A stretch of DNA of 64,000 nucleotides from Bowmanella yangjiangensis (GCF_017255015.1 NZ_JAFKCS010000015.1:42472-106471), one strand, 5' to 3'. Counted from the stretch's first letter, positions 7,817 through 16,209 are shown. The notes: generated by a model from the letters alone, not told the origin. A program made the numbers and translations.

Positions 7817-8791
7817 ATGCGTTATTTCATTACGCTATGTTTTTTATTTTGCACTGCGGTACAGGCGGCAGTGCCTCTGGCTATTGCCCATCGCGGCGTA
7901 CCTGGCTATCTGCCCGAGCACAGTAAAGCGTCACTGGCTTATGCCCATGCGCTGGGTGCCGACATGATTGAGTTTGATGTGAATATGTCGGCCGATGGGG
8001 TGCCAGTGGTCTTACACGACCTTATTCTGGATGAGGTGTCTGATGTGGCAGTGCGATTTGCCCATAAACGCGGTGCTGAAGGGAAATTCTGGGTTAAGGA
8101 TTTTACCCTGGCAGAGCTGCGTAGTTTGCGATTTCATGAGCGTAGAAAACCCACTGACGGGGCGCTGGTTTACCCTTCGCGTTTTAACGCCAAGTTAGCC
8201 TTTGAGCTGGTCACTCTGGACGAGGCACTGGCGATGCTGGCTGAATTGAATCGGCTACAAAAACGTCGTACGGGCTGGTTAATTGAGCTGAAAAAACCAG
8301 GTTGGTATCAAAGTCAGGGGCTGGATATGGGAAAAGCGCTACTGGATGCGCTCAGACCCTATCAGCAAAGCGCAGCGCCTATGGTGTTGCAGTCTTTTGA
8401 TGTTGAGTTTATGCAACAGTTGCACGGGCAAACCCGCTTGCCGCTGAACGTGCTATTGGGGCGCAATAAGTGGGATCCCAACGGTAGTGATTTTGACAAC
8501 CTTTGGACGACACCGGCCGGACTTAAAACTATCGCCGGTTTTGCCACTGGTGTGGGGGTACAGATAGGTATGCTGTTGGACGACAATGGTGCCACTAAGT
8601 TGGCCAAGGACATCCGTGACGCAGGCTTAACGCTGAATGCTTACACTGTGCGGCTGGATAAACTGCCGAAAGGCATAATAAGCGCCGATGCGCTCTATGC
8701 GTTATTAATGGATAAGGTAAAAGTGCAGGGGATCATCAGCGATCAGGTTGATGATGTGCTTCGCTATCGGGGCCTGCCAGCCGGCCAATGA
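7817..8791 (+). CDS. secreted glycerophosphodiester phosphodiesterase (GlpQ-like)
   Basis: Hydrolyses glycerophosphodiesters to glycerol-3-phosphate and an alcohol. The 324-residue protein begins with a Sec signal peptide (about 1-18, ending AVQAA), placing it in the periplasm. The GDPD signature is complete: AHRG (His25, Arg26), the EH pair at Glu34-His35, the metal-binding IEFDV (Glu52, Asp54) and VVLHD (His67). A later IELKKP segment (near residue 156) supplies another expected acidic residue. RBS AAAGGAA is present. It lies 51 bases after the TonB receptor on the same strand and is probably co-transcribed. GDPDs are classic Pho-regulon enzymes, matching the Pho box at the head of the locus. 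Confidence 0.93.
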   Translation: MRYFITLCFLFCTAVQAAVPLAIAHRGVPGYLPEHSKASLAYAHALGADMIEFDVNMSADGVPVVLHDLILDEVSDVAVRFAHKRGAEGKFWVKDFTLAELRSLRFHERRKPTDGALVYPSRFNAKLAFELVTLDEALAMLAELNRLQKRRTGWLIELKKPGWYQSQGLDMGKALLDALRPYQQSAAPMVLQSFDVEFMQQLHGQTRLPLNVLLGRNKWDPNGSDFDNLWTTPAGLKTIAGFATGVGVQIGMLLDDNGATKLAKDIRDAGLTLNAYTVRLDKLPKGIISADALYALLMDKVKVQGIISDQVDDVLRYRGLPAGQ

Positions 8792-8795
8792 TTCA

Positions 8796-8817
8796 GGTGG
8801 CCGGTTATCCGGCCGCC
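8796..8817. terminator. stem-loop between convergent genes
   Basis: GGTGGCCGG-TTAT-CCGGCCGCC forms a GC-rich 9-bp stem (one G-T pair) directly after the phosphodiesterase stop and before the end of the convergent gene. There is no clear T-run, so it is a weak intrinsic terminator candidate. Confidence 0.5.
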
Positions 8818-8822
8818 AGTGT

Positions 8823-9218
8823 CTAGTGGAAGTACTGGATAAGTACAGCAGCGATCAATAGCGGATAAGGAAAAGCAACCGTGGGCCTGAGCGCAGCGTG
8901 CAGATACTCGCTAATTAAACCAAGCGCAGAGGGGCGGTTTTGCTGCCAGTCGGAATAAAGCTGAGGCGTCGCATTGGCATCAGCTTGTTCGATTTTCAAC
9001 AGCTCTTTTTCCAGTCTGCCCTGAAAGGTTTTGTAAATGGCATCCAATAACCACAGCAGCGGTAAGATTGCCATCGCCACCCAGGTTTGATGGTACAGCA
9101 TAGCCAGCGTACACAGAGCAAATGCTGCTAACTTAATCATCAATGCCCAGCCTTCATAACTTTCTACTTGTTGATGCAAAACCAGCCATAAGGCCTGTTG
9201 AGTGGATTGCGTTTGCAT
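8823..9218 (-). CDS. small membrane protein of unknown function
   Basis: Not recognised. The 131-residue product has two adjacent hydrophobic helices (about 25-45 and 46-66), an amphipathic charged stretch (about 70-100) and a C-terminal hydrophobic segment (PYPLLIAAVLIQYFH). It looks like a small inner-membrane protein with a cytosolic loop. It stands alone on the minus strand, convergent with the phosphodiesterase gene and divergent from the DUF2058 gene. No catalytic motif is visible. Confidence 0.6.
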   Translation of the reverse strand: MQTQSTQQALWLVLHQQVESYEGWALMIKLAAFALCTLAMLYHQTWVAMAILPLLWLLDAIYKTFQGRLEKELLKIEQADANATPQLYSDWQQNRPSALGLISEYLHAALRPTVAFPYPLLIAAVLIQYFH

Positions 9219-9368
9219 GGACTTCCTTGATTATTAAGTAACAGCCGGGTGATTAGCCTACCGCAGTTTCTTGCAGAAGCAATAGGTCGCAGTTGCACAG
9301 AGGACAGCAGCCGGATTGCCATGTAAACTGTCGCCCTGAATTTTTCATCGCAGTCGGGAATTACTACC

Positions 9369-9926
9369 ATGGCGCTCTCTCTTCAGGAACAACTGCTTAA
9401 AGCGGGTCTGGCAGATAAACAAAAGGCCCAAAAAGTAAATGCGGAAAAACGCAAACAGAGCAAGGCTCAGAAAAAACACAAAGTGGATGTGGTTAACGAA
9501 AACAAAGTGGCCGCAGAGCAGGCTCGTCAGGCTAAAATAGCCAAAGACAAAGAGCTCAACGAACAACTGAAGCTGGAAGCGGATAAAAAGGCCATTGCTG
9601 CGCAGATTAAGCAGCTGATTGAAGTCAATTGCCAGCCCAAAAACAACGGTGATGTGGCCTGTAATTTCACCGACGGCAGCAAGATCAAAACCTTATATGT
9701 AGACAAACTTACCCATAAACGTATTACGCAAGGCAAACTGGCTATTGTAAAGCTGGGTGAGAGCTATGAAATCGTTCCTACGCCGGTAGCGGATAAAATT
9801 GCTCAGCGTAATGCCGAACTGGTGTTGCACCGCGCCGATAAGCAGGCAGAGCCTGAACAGGCCGACAAGAGCGAAGAAGATGATTGGTACGCTGAGTATG
9901 AGATCCCTGACGATCTGATGTGGTAA
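9369..9926 (+). CDS. yaiL: DUF2058 (YaiL-family) protein
   Basis: Highly charged cytosolic protein of 185 residues whose opening MALSLQEQLLKAGLADKQKA and following Lys-rich coiled region are diagnostic of the DUF2058/YaiL family, widespread in gammaproteobacteria. The first half (about 1-85) is a basic coiled coil. The second half is a compact beta-rich domain (FTDGSKIKTLYVDKLTHKRI), and the acidic tail EEDDWYAEYEIPDDLMW is also typical. The family's function is not established; nucleic-acid association is suggested by its charge. Stand-alone gene. Confidence 0.85.
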   Translation: MALSLQEQLLKAGLADKQKAQKVNAEKRKQSKAQKKHKVDVVNENKVAAEQARQAKIAKDKELNEQLKLEADKKAIAAQIKQLIEVNCQPKNNGDVACNFTDGSKIKTLYVDKLTHKRITQGKLAIVKLGESYEIVPTPVADKIAQRNAELVLHRADKQAEPEQADKSEEDDWYAEYEIPDDLMW

Positions 9927-10053
9927 AACCAAGTGCTGGCCAGTCGGGCGCGGGAAAAACTCTCCAGCCCAGCCTCGGCAGAGAATATTAATCGCGTTAG
10001 CGGTAGCCTGTTTGTGTTGTTTGGGTTTGGCTTGGCCGCCCCAGCCGTTAAGT

Positions 10054-10470
10054 ATGAAAGTAGATATTGCAGAGATTAGCTGGCAGCAGACCATGGCCCT
10101 TCGCCATCAGGTGCTTTGGCCGGATAAACCCCTGGCCTTTTGCCGGGTGGCTGAAGATGAAGGTGGTTGTCATTTAGGGGCGTTTGCAGATGACAAACTG
10201 GTATGCGTGGCGTCGTTATTTGTGCAGGACAACGCCATGCGGCTTAGAAAGTTTGCGACTTTGCCTGAATATCAGGGGCAGGGGATTGGCTCGGCGGTAT
10301 TGAGCGAAGCCATTTTACGTGCTCGTAATTTAGGCCTGGCCAGTTTTTGGTGTGATGCGCGCCAAAGTGCCTCTGGTTTGTACCGCCGCTTTGGTTTATG
10401 CCAAAGCGGCGAGCCGTTTTACAAAGGCGAAATCCCCTACGTTCGTATGGCCCTGACACTTAGCCCTTAG
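10054..10470 (+). CDS. GNAT-family N-acetyltransferase
   Basis: Acetyl-CoA-dependent N-acetyltransferase of 138 residues. The core acetyl-CoA-binding loop is visible in LRKFATLPEYQGQGIGSAVL (about 66-85, the Q/R-x-x-G-x-G/A motif being QGQGIG), and a late FYKGEIPYVRMAL strand closes the fold. The reading frame stays open back to a TTG at 10012, but the ATG at 10054 gives a normal GNAT start (MKVDIAEISWQQTMALRHQV). The acceptor substrate is unknown. Its 3' end overlaps the convergent mgtE gene by 11 bases. Confidence 0.8.
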   Translation: MKVDIAEISWQQTMALRHQVLWPDKPLAFCRVAEDEGGCHLGAFADDKLVCVASLFVQDNAMRLRKFATLPEYQGQGIGSAVLSEAILRARNLGLASFWCDARQSASGLYRRFGLCQSGEPFYKGEIPYVRMALTLSP

Positions 10471-11794
10471 GCAGCATATCCGACAGCAGCAGGGCAATGC
10501 CCAAAAACGACATAAAACCGGCAATATCGGTAATAGTCGTCAGTACGATCGAGGATGACTGGGCGGGATCCAGCCCAGCTTTTTTCAGCACAATGGGCAC
10601 CAATGCCCCGGCGCTACAGGCAATCACCAGCGAACTGACCATAGCCAGGGCAATTACCAGTGCCAGGCCAATAGACTGACTCCACACATAGACGCCGATA
10701 GCACAGGTCAGGGCGATGACGATGCCGTTCATGGCACCGGCCGCCATTTCCTTAAACAGCACGTGTCGCCAGTGCTTGGTGGTGATCTCCCGTAAGGTTA
10801 GCCCGCGCATGGTAACCGCCAGGGCTTGAGCTCCGGCATTGCCTGACTGTCCGGCGGCCACCGGCAGCAAAATGGCCAGGGCTGTTACCTGGGCAATCAG
10901 ACCTTCAAAGGCACCTACCACAGCGGCGGCAGCAAACGCGGTTAGCAGGTTGATCTGCAACCAGGGCTGGCGTTTGCTAAAGGCAAACCAACTACTGGAC
11001 AGGGCCTTTTCTTCCTTACTCACACCCACCATGGTTTGCAGATCGGCGGCTAAGTCTTCCTTGGTGGACTGGTAAACATCAAAGTAGCCGATGCTGCCAA
11101 TTAGCTGACCTTGTGGATCCAGTACGGCTATATTGCGACAGCGAAATCCTTCGAACCGCTCGATTACCGTGTCTTTATCATCCAGGGCATTTAAGCTGGT
11201 GCGTAGCGGCTTGGCGAGATCCTCCAATAAACTGCCGGGCTGGGCTAATACCAGCTCATGTAAAGACAATTCGCCGCCGGGTTGTTGATTGGCATCCAGT
11301 ACATACAACGTATCCTGCGCCAGCACTTGATTGCGCCTGAGTATGGCCAGCGCTTCAGCAGCGGTGATATCGGCGGAAAAGGCCTGCACTTTGGTGGTCA
11401 TCATGCGTGCGGCCGTATCGGGGGGATACTCCAGCAGGTTTCGATATTCACTGGCCAGCGTGCTATGGCCTCTGTTCAGCGCATTGAGCAGCGCATCGCG
11501 AGATTCCTGGGGTTGTCTGCTTAATAGTCCAATCGCCAGATGACTGTCCAGATAGCTTATCAGTCGGCTGGCCAGATCCTCGGGTAATGCACTGAATATG
11601 GCATCGGAGCTGCCAACCGGCAGATATTTCCATAGCGCGGCGATAACATGCAGGGGCTGGCTTTGCAGAAGCTCGGCCGCTTCACCGGCTGGCATACTTT
11701 CCAGATGGCGGGCGCTTTTTTGTGGATAATTGGCCATATAGGCCTGGCTAAGCTGCTCGGCGGCGCTGTCCAGGCGTTGTTCAATTGCGTTCAT
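10460..11794 (-). CDS. mgtE: MgtE-family magnesium channel/transporter
   Basis: Mg2+ channel of the inner membrane, 444 residues as usual. The N-terminal MgtE_N superhelical domain spans about 30-130, two CBS domains about 133-255, and five transmembrane helices about 285-442. The pore signature is visible: LPVAAGQSGNAGAQALAVTMRG in TM2/loop and TTITDIAGF in the last helix, where Asp423 corresponds to the conserved pore aspartate. In the family, Mg2+ binding between the N and CBS domains closes the pore when intracellular Mg2+ is high. The start overlaps the previous stop (TAATG), so it is translationally coupled to a soluble MgtE_N-CBS protein. Confidence 0.92.
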   Translation of the reverse strand: MNAIEQRLDSAAEQLSQAYMANYPQKSARHLESMPAGEAAELLQSQPLHVIAALWKYLPVGSSDAIFSALPEDLASRLISYLDSHLAIGLLSRQPQESRDALLNALNRGHSTLASEYRNLLEYPPDTAARMMTTKVQAFSADITAAEALAILRRNQVLAQDTLYVLDANQQPGGELSLHELVLAQPGSLLEDLAKPLRTSLNALDDKDTVIERFEGFRCRNIAVLDPQGQLIGSIGYFDVYQSTKEDLAADLQTMVGVSKEEKALSSSWFAFSKRQPWLQINLLTAFAAAAVVGAFEGLIAQVTALAILLPVAAGQSGNAGAQALAVTMRGLTLREITTKHWRHVLFKEMAAGAMNGIVIALTCAIGVYVWSQSIGLALVIALAMVSSLVIACSAGALVPIVLKKAGLDPAQSSSIVLTTITDIAGFMSFLGIALLLSDMLPKG

Positions 11795-12624
11795 TAGCGG
11801 CGTCCTGTTGGCTTAGTGGCGCTGGGTGCCAGCAGTTCAAGCAGCGCATTGATGGAGGCGCCATAAGCGCCCAGAATATCCCCCGGCAGCGGCTCGGCTG
11901 TGTCCTCTGGTTCGGCGCGGCTGATGGCGTGGCGAAGCTGATGGTGATGAATAATACCCAGTAGCGCCTGCTGCTGGTTTACCACCGCCAGGGTATCCTG
12001 CTGGCGCCATACCGGTAGTTCCAGTGCCGCATTAAGCTCGGTAAAACCGCTAATACTTTCATTTACCGGCTGCATCAGGCGGGTAAGCGGGGTGTTACTG
12101 GCTGCACGTAAGATGGCATAGACCGACAGTTTGCCGCTGATCTGGCGCTTGTCATTAACCAGGTAAATATCACGAGTTTCGGAATAGGCGCGTTTTTTCA
12201 GGCGTAGCAGGGCGTCACCGGCATCCATTTGATTGTCCAGAACCAAAAGATCCGTTTCGGTCCAGGCCCCGACAGTGTAGTTGGGGTAGCTGAGCAGTAG
12301 CTGACAGGCGGTTTGCTTTTTAAGTGGCAATACACCAAGCAAACGCTGGCGGGCGGCGTCTGGCAATTGGCGCAGCAGTGCCGCGATATCGGCGTTGGTC
12401 AGGGCTTTTAATAGTCGTGCAGCATCTTCGTTATCCAACAGCGCCAGTATAGGCGCGGCAAAGGCTGGCAACATGGCGGCCAGTACTTTAGCGGCAATAG
12501 GGGCAGGCGCCTTGTTTAACATGGCTGCACTGTGCTCCGCTTCTTGCAGCTCAAGGCGTCTGGCGGCTGCCAGCGGCTCTTCTTCCAAAAAGTGCAGGGC
12601 CAGAGAAAGCTTGGCGCTACTCAT
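11794..12624 (-). CDS. soluble MgtE_N-CBS protein lacking the membrane domain
   Basis: The 276-residue product resembles the cytosolic half of MgtE. MgtE_N-like repeats (about 10-115, for example ALLRQLPDAARQRLLGVLPL) are followed by a CBS pair (about 120-240, with YLVNDKRQISGKLSVYAILR and LAVVNQQQALLGIIHHHQLR). No transmembrane segments follow; the protein ends in a short Ala/Leu-rich tail. It overlaps the MscS-like gene upstream by 4 bases (ATGA) and the full MgtE gene downstream by 1 base. The likely role is regulatory, for instance mixed assembly with the MgtE next door, but this is inference. A truncated mgtE is less likely because the frame is clean and tightly coupled on both sides. 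Confidence 0.8.
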   Translation of the reverse strand: MSSAKLSLALHFLEEEPLAAARRLELQEAEHSAAMLNKAPAPIAAKVLAAMLPAFAAPILALLDNEDAARLLKALTNADIAALLRQLPDAARQRLLGVLPLKKQTACQLLLSYPNYTVGAWTETDLLVLDNQMDAGDALLRLKKRAYSETRDIYLVNDKRQISGKLSVYAILRAASNTPLTRLMQPVNESISGFTELNAALELPVWRQQDTLAVVNQQQALLGIIHHHQLRHAISRAEPEDTAEPLPGDILGAYGASINALLELLAPSATKPTGRR

Positions 12625-13478
12625 GCGCTACGCTCCGGTTCATGGCTGGTTTTCAGCACACAGCTGGATTGTTCAAGCCAGTATTTGGCGGGCAGCAGGG
12701 CGCGGCCCTGAGTGGTTTCCAGCACCAGCATGGTATCGGTAATTTCCACCAAGATGCCGTCAATCTCGCCTACTTTCAGGTGGTCATCTATCTGGCAGTG
12801 TTTTCTCGCCTGGCGCGCACCGACCACATTGGCAATCAGCTCACGGCTGCCCAGCCCAAATGCCAGGGCCAGACCAAAACTCAACACGCCGGTTAGCACA
12901 ATCACTAAGGTGGTAATAAAGTGAATATTGATACCAAGCTGTTCAATACCAATCACCAGGGCGGTGAAGATCACGGCAAACTTGGTAAAGGCGCCAATCC
13001 AGCCAGCCTGCGCCAGCCCTGCTGATTCAGCAGTAGCGCGAGCCATAGTACTGAGCAGATTACCCAGCAAATAGCCACCCAGCATAATCAAAATGCCAGC
13101 TAGCAGCTTGGGCAGGTAGGCCAATAGGCCACCTAACCAGGTGGCAAATAGATCCAGGCCGAGTATTGAAGTGGAGGCGGCAATAAAGAACAGCATCACC
13201 AGCCAGAAGATGATCTTACCGGCCAACTGGGAATGCTGATGCTTGATCTCCAGACCCTTGTCGCGCAATGAAGCTGGGGTTAACACCGTCAGCAATCTAT
13301 TGAGCAAGCGGATAAAGGATAGGGTCAGGCGTGATAACAGCCAGGCCACAATCCAACCGGCCAGGATCAGCAGCAAAGCGCCCAATAATTGGGGTAGATA
13401 GCCAACCAGATAGGTTTGTAATTCGGTGTATAGATCGGTCACGGCTGATTGCAGCTCGGTGGATACGGTTTGAGTCAT
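12621..13478 (-). CDS. MscS-like small mechanosensitive channel protein
   Basis: Membrane protein of 285 residues with about five hydrophobic helices (near 28-50, 85-108, 118-145, 165-183, 188-212). The repeated pattern (YLPQLLGALLLILAGWIVAW and YLPKLLAGILIMLGGYLLGN) is the conserved-TM-helix duplication seen in a subset of MscS relatives. The pore-helix-like segment GLALAFGLGSRELIANVVGA precedes a short beta domain (QIDDHLKVGEIDGILVEITD). The large C-terminal vestibule of canonical MscS is missing. It is the first gene of an overlapping operon with an MgtE_N-CBS protein and MgtE, suggesting a shared role in ion or osmotic balance. Confidence 0.85.
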   Translation of the reverse strand: MTQTVSTELQSAVTDLYTELQTYLVGYLPQLLGALLLILAGWIVAWLLSRLTLSFIRLLNRLLTVLTPASLRDKGLEIKHQHSQLAGKIIFWLVMLFFIAASTSILGLDLFATWLGGLLAYLPKLLAGILIMLGGYLLGNLLSTMARATAESAGLAQAGWIGAFTKFAVIFTALVIGIEQLGINIHFITTLVIVLTGVLSFGLALAFGLGSRELIANVVGARQARKHCQIDDHLKVGEIDGILVEITDTMLVLETTQGRALLPAKYWLEQSSCVLKTSHEPERSA

Positions 13479-13696
13479 GCTGGCTCTGTGGTTAGATGGC
13501 TTTTGTGCAAAAAATAGCTGGATGCGCGGTGCATTTCCATCCCTGTTTTGTTTAGTCAGGATAAAAACGTTAAGGCTTACGCCCAGTTGGGATTAGTTTG
13601 GGGTCGTTAAATATCAATGGCTGGACCTTTCTGTGCGTTTGCGCGGTGGCTTAGGCAGGGTAGAATGTCTGCATTGCATATGGAATTGAAGGTGTT

Positions 13697-14296
13697 ATGT
13701 CGTCGCAACCCGCCGGGATGTCTTCCAAAGCCGAAAAGTGGCTGGATAAGCTGCGCCAGTCCAATCACGCGTTGGTGCTGCTGTTTTTTCTCTCCATGCT
13801 GGAGGCCACTATTATTCCCATTCCACTGGAGCTGATCCTCATTCCCTACATGCTAATAGAGCGCGAGCGCATCTGGCTGCTGGCAAGCGTTGCCCTGGCC
13901 GGATGTATGGCCGGCGCGCTTCTAGGTTATGGGGTAGGGCAGCTATTGTTTGATTCGGTAGGTCATTGGTTTATTGCTCAGCTTGGCGCCGCAGACGAGT
14001 TTGAGGCCTTTAAACAAACCTTACAGGATGATGGTTTCTGGGCCGTGTTTATGGTGGGCGTCACCCCGGTACCCTTCCAGGTGGCTATGTTGGCGGCTGG
14101 GGTAACCGGCTACTCGCTACTGATGTTTACTTCAGCGTCGTTTTTGTCGCGCGGGCTTCGCTACTATGGTTTGGCTGTACTGGTGCTGTTGGTTGGTGAA
14201 AGGGCCACCGCGGTATGGCAAAACCACGCCGGCAAACTGGGAGCATCGCTGTTAGCCCTGGCCTTGCTGGTGGTTGGGTGGCAGTACTTTAACTAA
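13697..14296 (+). CDS. DedA/YqaA-family membrane protein (VTT domain)
   Basis: Integral membrane protein of 199 residues in the small YqaA branch of the DedA/SNARE-associated (VTT) superfamily. Features are a re-entrant hydrophobic segment LLFFLSMLEATIIPIPLELI (about 30-49), a Gly-rich helix (AGCMAGALLGYGVGQLLF) and the conserved Pro-rich motif GVTPVPFQVAMLAAGVTGY (about 119-137). DedA proteins act in membrane-lipid scrambling and proton-motive-force maintenance; YqaA itself is poorly defined. It is followed after 9 bases by a YjdF-like gene, probably the same transcript. Confidence 0.85.
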   Translation: MSSQPAGMSSKAEKWLDKLRQSNHALVLLFFLSMLEATIIPIPLELILIPYMLIERERIWLLASVALAGCMAGALLGYGVGQLLFDSVGHWFIAQLGAADEFEAFKQTLQDDGFWAVFMVGVTPVPFQVAMLAAGVTGYSLLMFTSASFLSRGLRYYGLAVLVLLVGERATAVWQNHAGKLGASLLALALLVVGWQYFN

Positions 14297-14305
14297 GGAA
14301 AGTAT

Positions 14306-14911
14306 ATGAAAGCCTTATGGATTGTTATCTTCTGGGCAGTGATGGTTTGGTCGGGTATTCAGCCAAAAGACAGCTTTACCTGGTTTCTAGAGGTATTGCC
14401 GGCATTGATCGGCTTTGTGATCTTGGCGGCTACCTGGCAACGCTTTCGCCTGACGCCGCTATTATACCTTCTGATTTTGTTGCACTGCGTGATTTTGATG
14501 ATTGGCGGCCATTACACCTATGCTGAAGTGCCGTTGTTTGATTATTTCAAAGAATGGTTTGGCTTCGAGCGCAATCACTATGACAAACTCGGTCATTTTG
14601 CCCAGGGTTTTGTGCCAGCCATGATTGCCCGGGAACTGTTGATCCGCAAACAAGTGGTGAACGGTGCGGCCTGGCGAAACTTTCTGATTGTGTGTTTTTG
14701 CCTGGCCTTCAGCGCTTTTTATGAATTGATCGAATGGTGGGTAGCGGCCCTTACCGGTGAAGATGCCGAGGCGTTTTTGGGTACTCAGGGCTACGTTTGG
14801 GATACCCAGTCCGATATGGCCTTCGCCCTGATAGGCGCCATAGTGGCACTGCTAAGTTTATGCCGTTGGCATGACCGCCAATTGCAAACCAAAGGCATTG
14901 GTCATGTCTGA
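14306..14911 (+). CDS. yjdF: DUF2238 (YjdF-family) membrane protein
   Basis: Inner-membrane protein of 201 residues with six predicted helices. The family pattern is clear: HYTYAEVPLFDYFKEWFG, NHYDKLGHFAQGFVPAMIARELLIR, FYELIEWW and WDTQSDMAFALIGA, with conserved His, Asp and Glu at membrane borders. These conserved polar residues suggest an enzymatic or ion-binding centre, but no function is established. RBS AAGGAA is present. The last 8 bases overlap the start of the GNAT gene that follows. Confidence 0.85.
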   Translation: MKALWIVIFWAVMVWSGIQPKDSFTWFLEVLPALIGFVILAATWQRFRLTPLLYLLILLHCVILMIGGHYTYAEVPLFDYFKEWFGFERNHYDKLGHFAQGFVPAMIARELLIRKQVVNGAAWRNFLIVCFCLAFSAFYELIEWWVAALTGEDAEAFLGTQGYVWDTQSDMAFALIGAIVALLSLCRWHDRQLQTKGIGHV

Positions 14912-15395
14912 TGTAGCGTTATCAATTGAAATCAGACCTTACCAGGCAGAAGATGCCGCGGCGCTGACCGATATTTTTTATGCCGCGGTACATGGTCCGG
15001 CCCTGCAATATTACAGTCAGGCGCAGGTGAACGCCTGGGCACCGCTGCCGCCAAACTATGCGGCCTGGCAGGCTCGCTTTACTGCCCATCCGCCTTTTGT
15101 GGCGGTGCTGGATGGAATACCCGTGGGGTTTATGACCTTAGAGCCTGATGGTCATATTGATGTGGCGTATTCCCACCCGGCGCATCAACGACAGGGCATA
15201 GCAACGGCGCTATATCATTATCTGCAAGCACAGGCCCTAACGTTACACTTACCTATGTTATACGTGGAAGCCTCTTATCTGGCCCGGCCGTTTTTTGCTA
15301 AGCAGGGCTTTAGCCTGGTAAGAGAGAATCAGGTAGAGCGGGGCGGCCAGATACTGGTGAATTTTTCTATGCAAAAACTGCTTAAACACAACTAA
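14904..15395 (+). CDS. GNAT-family N-acetyltransferase (YafP-like)
   Basis: Acetyltransferase of 163 residues. The opening IEIRPYQAEDAAALTDIFYA and the sequence YYSQAQVNAWAP are typical of the YafP-like GNAT branch. The acetyl-CoA loop is HPAHQRQGIATALYHYLQAQ (about 93-112). The ATG at 14904 overlaps the upstream yjdF stop, so coupled translation is likely; an in-frame ATG at 14871 lies inside yjdF and is not favoured. Substrate unknown. Confidence 0.85.
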   Translation: MSDVALSIEIRPYQAEDAAALTDIFYAAVHGPALQYYSQAQVNAWAPLPPNYAAWQARFTAHPPFVAVLDGIPVGFMTLEPDGHIDVAYSHPAHQRQGIATALYHYLQAQALTLHLPMLYVEASYLARPFFAKQGFSLVRENQVERGGQILVNFSMQKLLKHN

Positions 15396-15423
15396 TGGTC
15401 GTGAACCAATCAAAGGAATTGAT

Positions 15424-15676
15424 GTGAAAAATAATAATACGTACCGCACCCTGGCTACGCTTATATTGCTTGTGCTGTTAAGCGGTTGCACTACCAATAA
15501 TGCTTAAGCATTTTGCCTGTGATATGGCCGAGGGCACGGTGGAAAGTGCCAGGGACCGGGCTAACGATTCACCCGACAGAATGAACGATAATGATGTGGC
15601 GAACGGTATTTTTACCGCCGTGCTGCGGGGCTCGGGCAGACTCATTAGCGGCAGTAAAAAACCCGCTTGTCGCTAA
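15424..15676 (+). pseudogene. small lipoprotein gene split by a frameshift
   Basis: A GTG start at 15424, with AAAGGAA upstream, opens a lipoprotein signal peptide (TLATLILLVLLSGCTTNNA, Cys after LSG) that stops at 15507 after only 27 residues. A second frame starting at ATG 15500 continues for 58 residues (VESARDRANDSPDRMND ... LRGSGRLIS) and ends at 15676. Joined by a one-base frame correction near 15495-15505 the two would make a lipoprotein of about 85 residues, an ordinary size. It is therefore read as a frameshifted gene, with two coupled tiny ORFs as the alternative. The family is not recognised. Confidence 0.5.
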
Positions 15677-15726
15677 CCGCTGGCCTGTTAAAGTAGGTAA
15701 GGATAACCACAATAAGGACAGCCAAA

Positions 15727-16206
15727 ATGAGATGCGCCCTGATCATATCACTACTCTTGGTGGTCAGCCTGCCGGCAAAAGCCGATTTGGCCGCCGGGCA
15801 GCTTGAGCAATTGGCCCGAGGATTTTTGCAGGCCAAACAAGCCAAGCAGCAACCCAATACGCAGCTTGCCGATATTGAGCATTTTATCAGCCTGTTTGCT
15901 GACGAATTCACTGATGAACACGTAAAGTTCAATGTTGTGATGTCAGACAAAGCAGAACTGAGAAAAGGCCTGCTGCATAAAATGCAGGATAAGGTGTCGT
16001 TCTGTACTGTGGAAATGACAGACCTGATGCTGGGGCGTAATGTGGCCTTTGTTAAATATCGCGAGCATGCCAAAGTGCATCCCAGCCATATGCCCGAGCC
16101 CGTTGAGTATTCAACCGATGTATTGCTATCCATGGAATTTAACCAAGCCGGGCAAATTACCCGTTTGCGCCGATTTCATAGCCTGCCAGAGCAAAAGGGC
16201 GAGTAA
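15727..16206 (+). CDS. secreted SnoaL/NTF2-like protein
   Basis: A 159-residue protein with a Sec signal peptide (about 1-19, ending LPAKA), then a helix-rich start (GFLQAKQAKQQPNTQLADIEHFISLF) and curved-sheet segments (VAFVKYREHAKVH, STDVLLSMEFNQAGQITRLRRFHSL) that match the NTF2/SnoaL-like fold. The final pattern, a strand then a turn with NQAGQITRLRRF, is typical of ketosteroid-isomerase-like domains. Probably periplasmic. Four bases separate it from the RDD gene, so the two are likely co-expressed. No catalytic residue can be assigned. Confidence 0.7.
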   Translation: MRCALIISLLLVVSLPAKADLAAGQLEQLARGFLQAKQAKQQPNTQLADIEHFISLFADEFTDEHVKFNVVMSDKAELRKGLLHKMQDKVSFCTVEMTDLMLGRNVAFVKYREHAKVHPSHMPEPVEYSTDVLLSMEFNQAGQITRLRRFHSLPEQKGE

Positions 16207-16209
16207 AGC

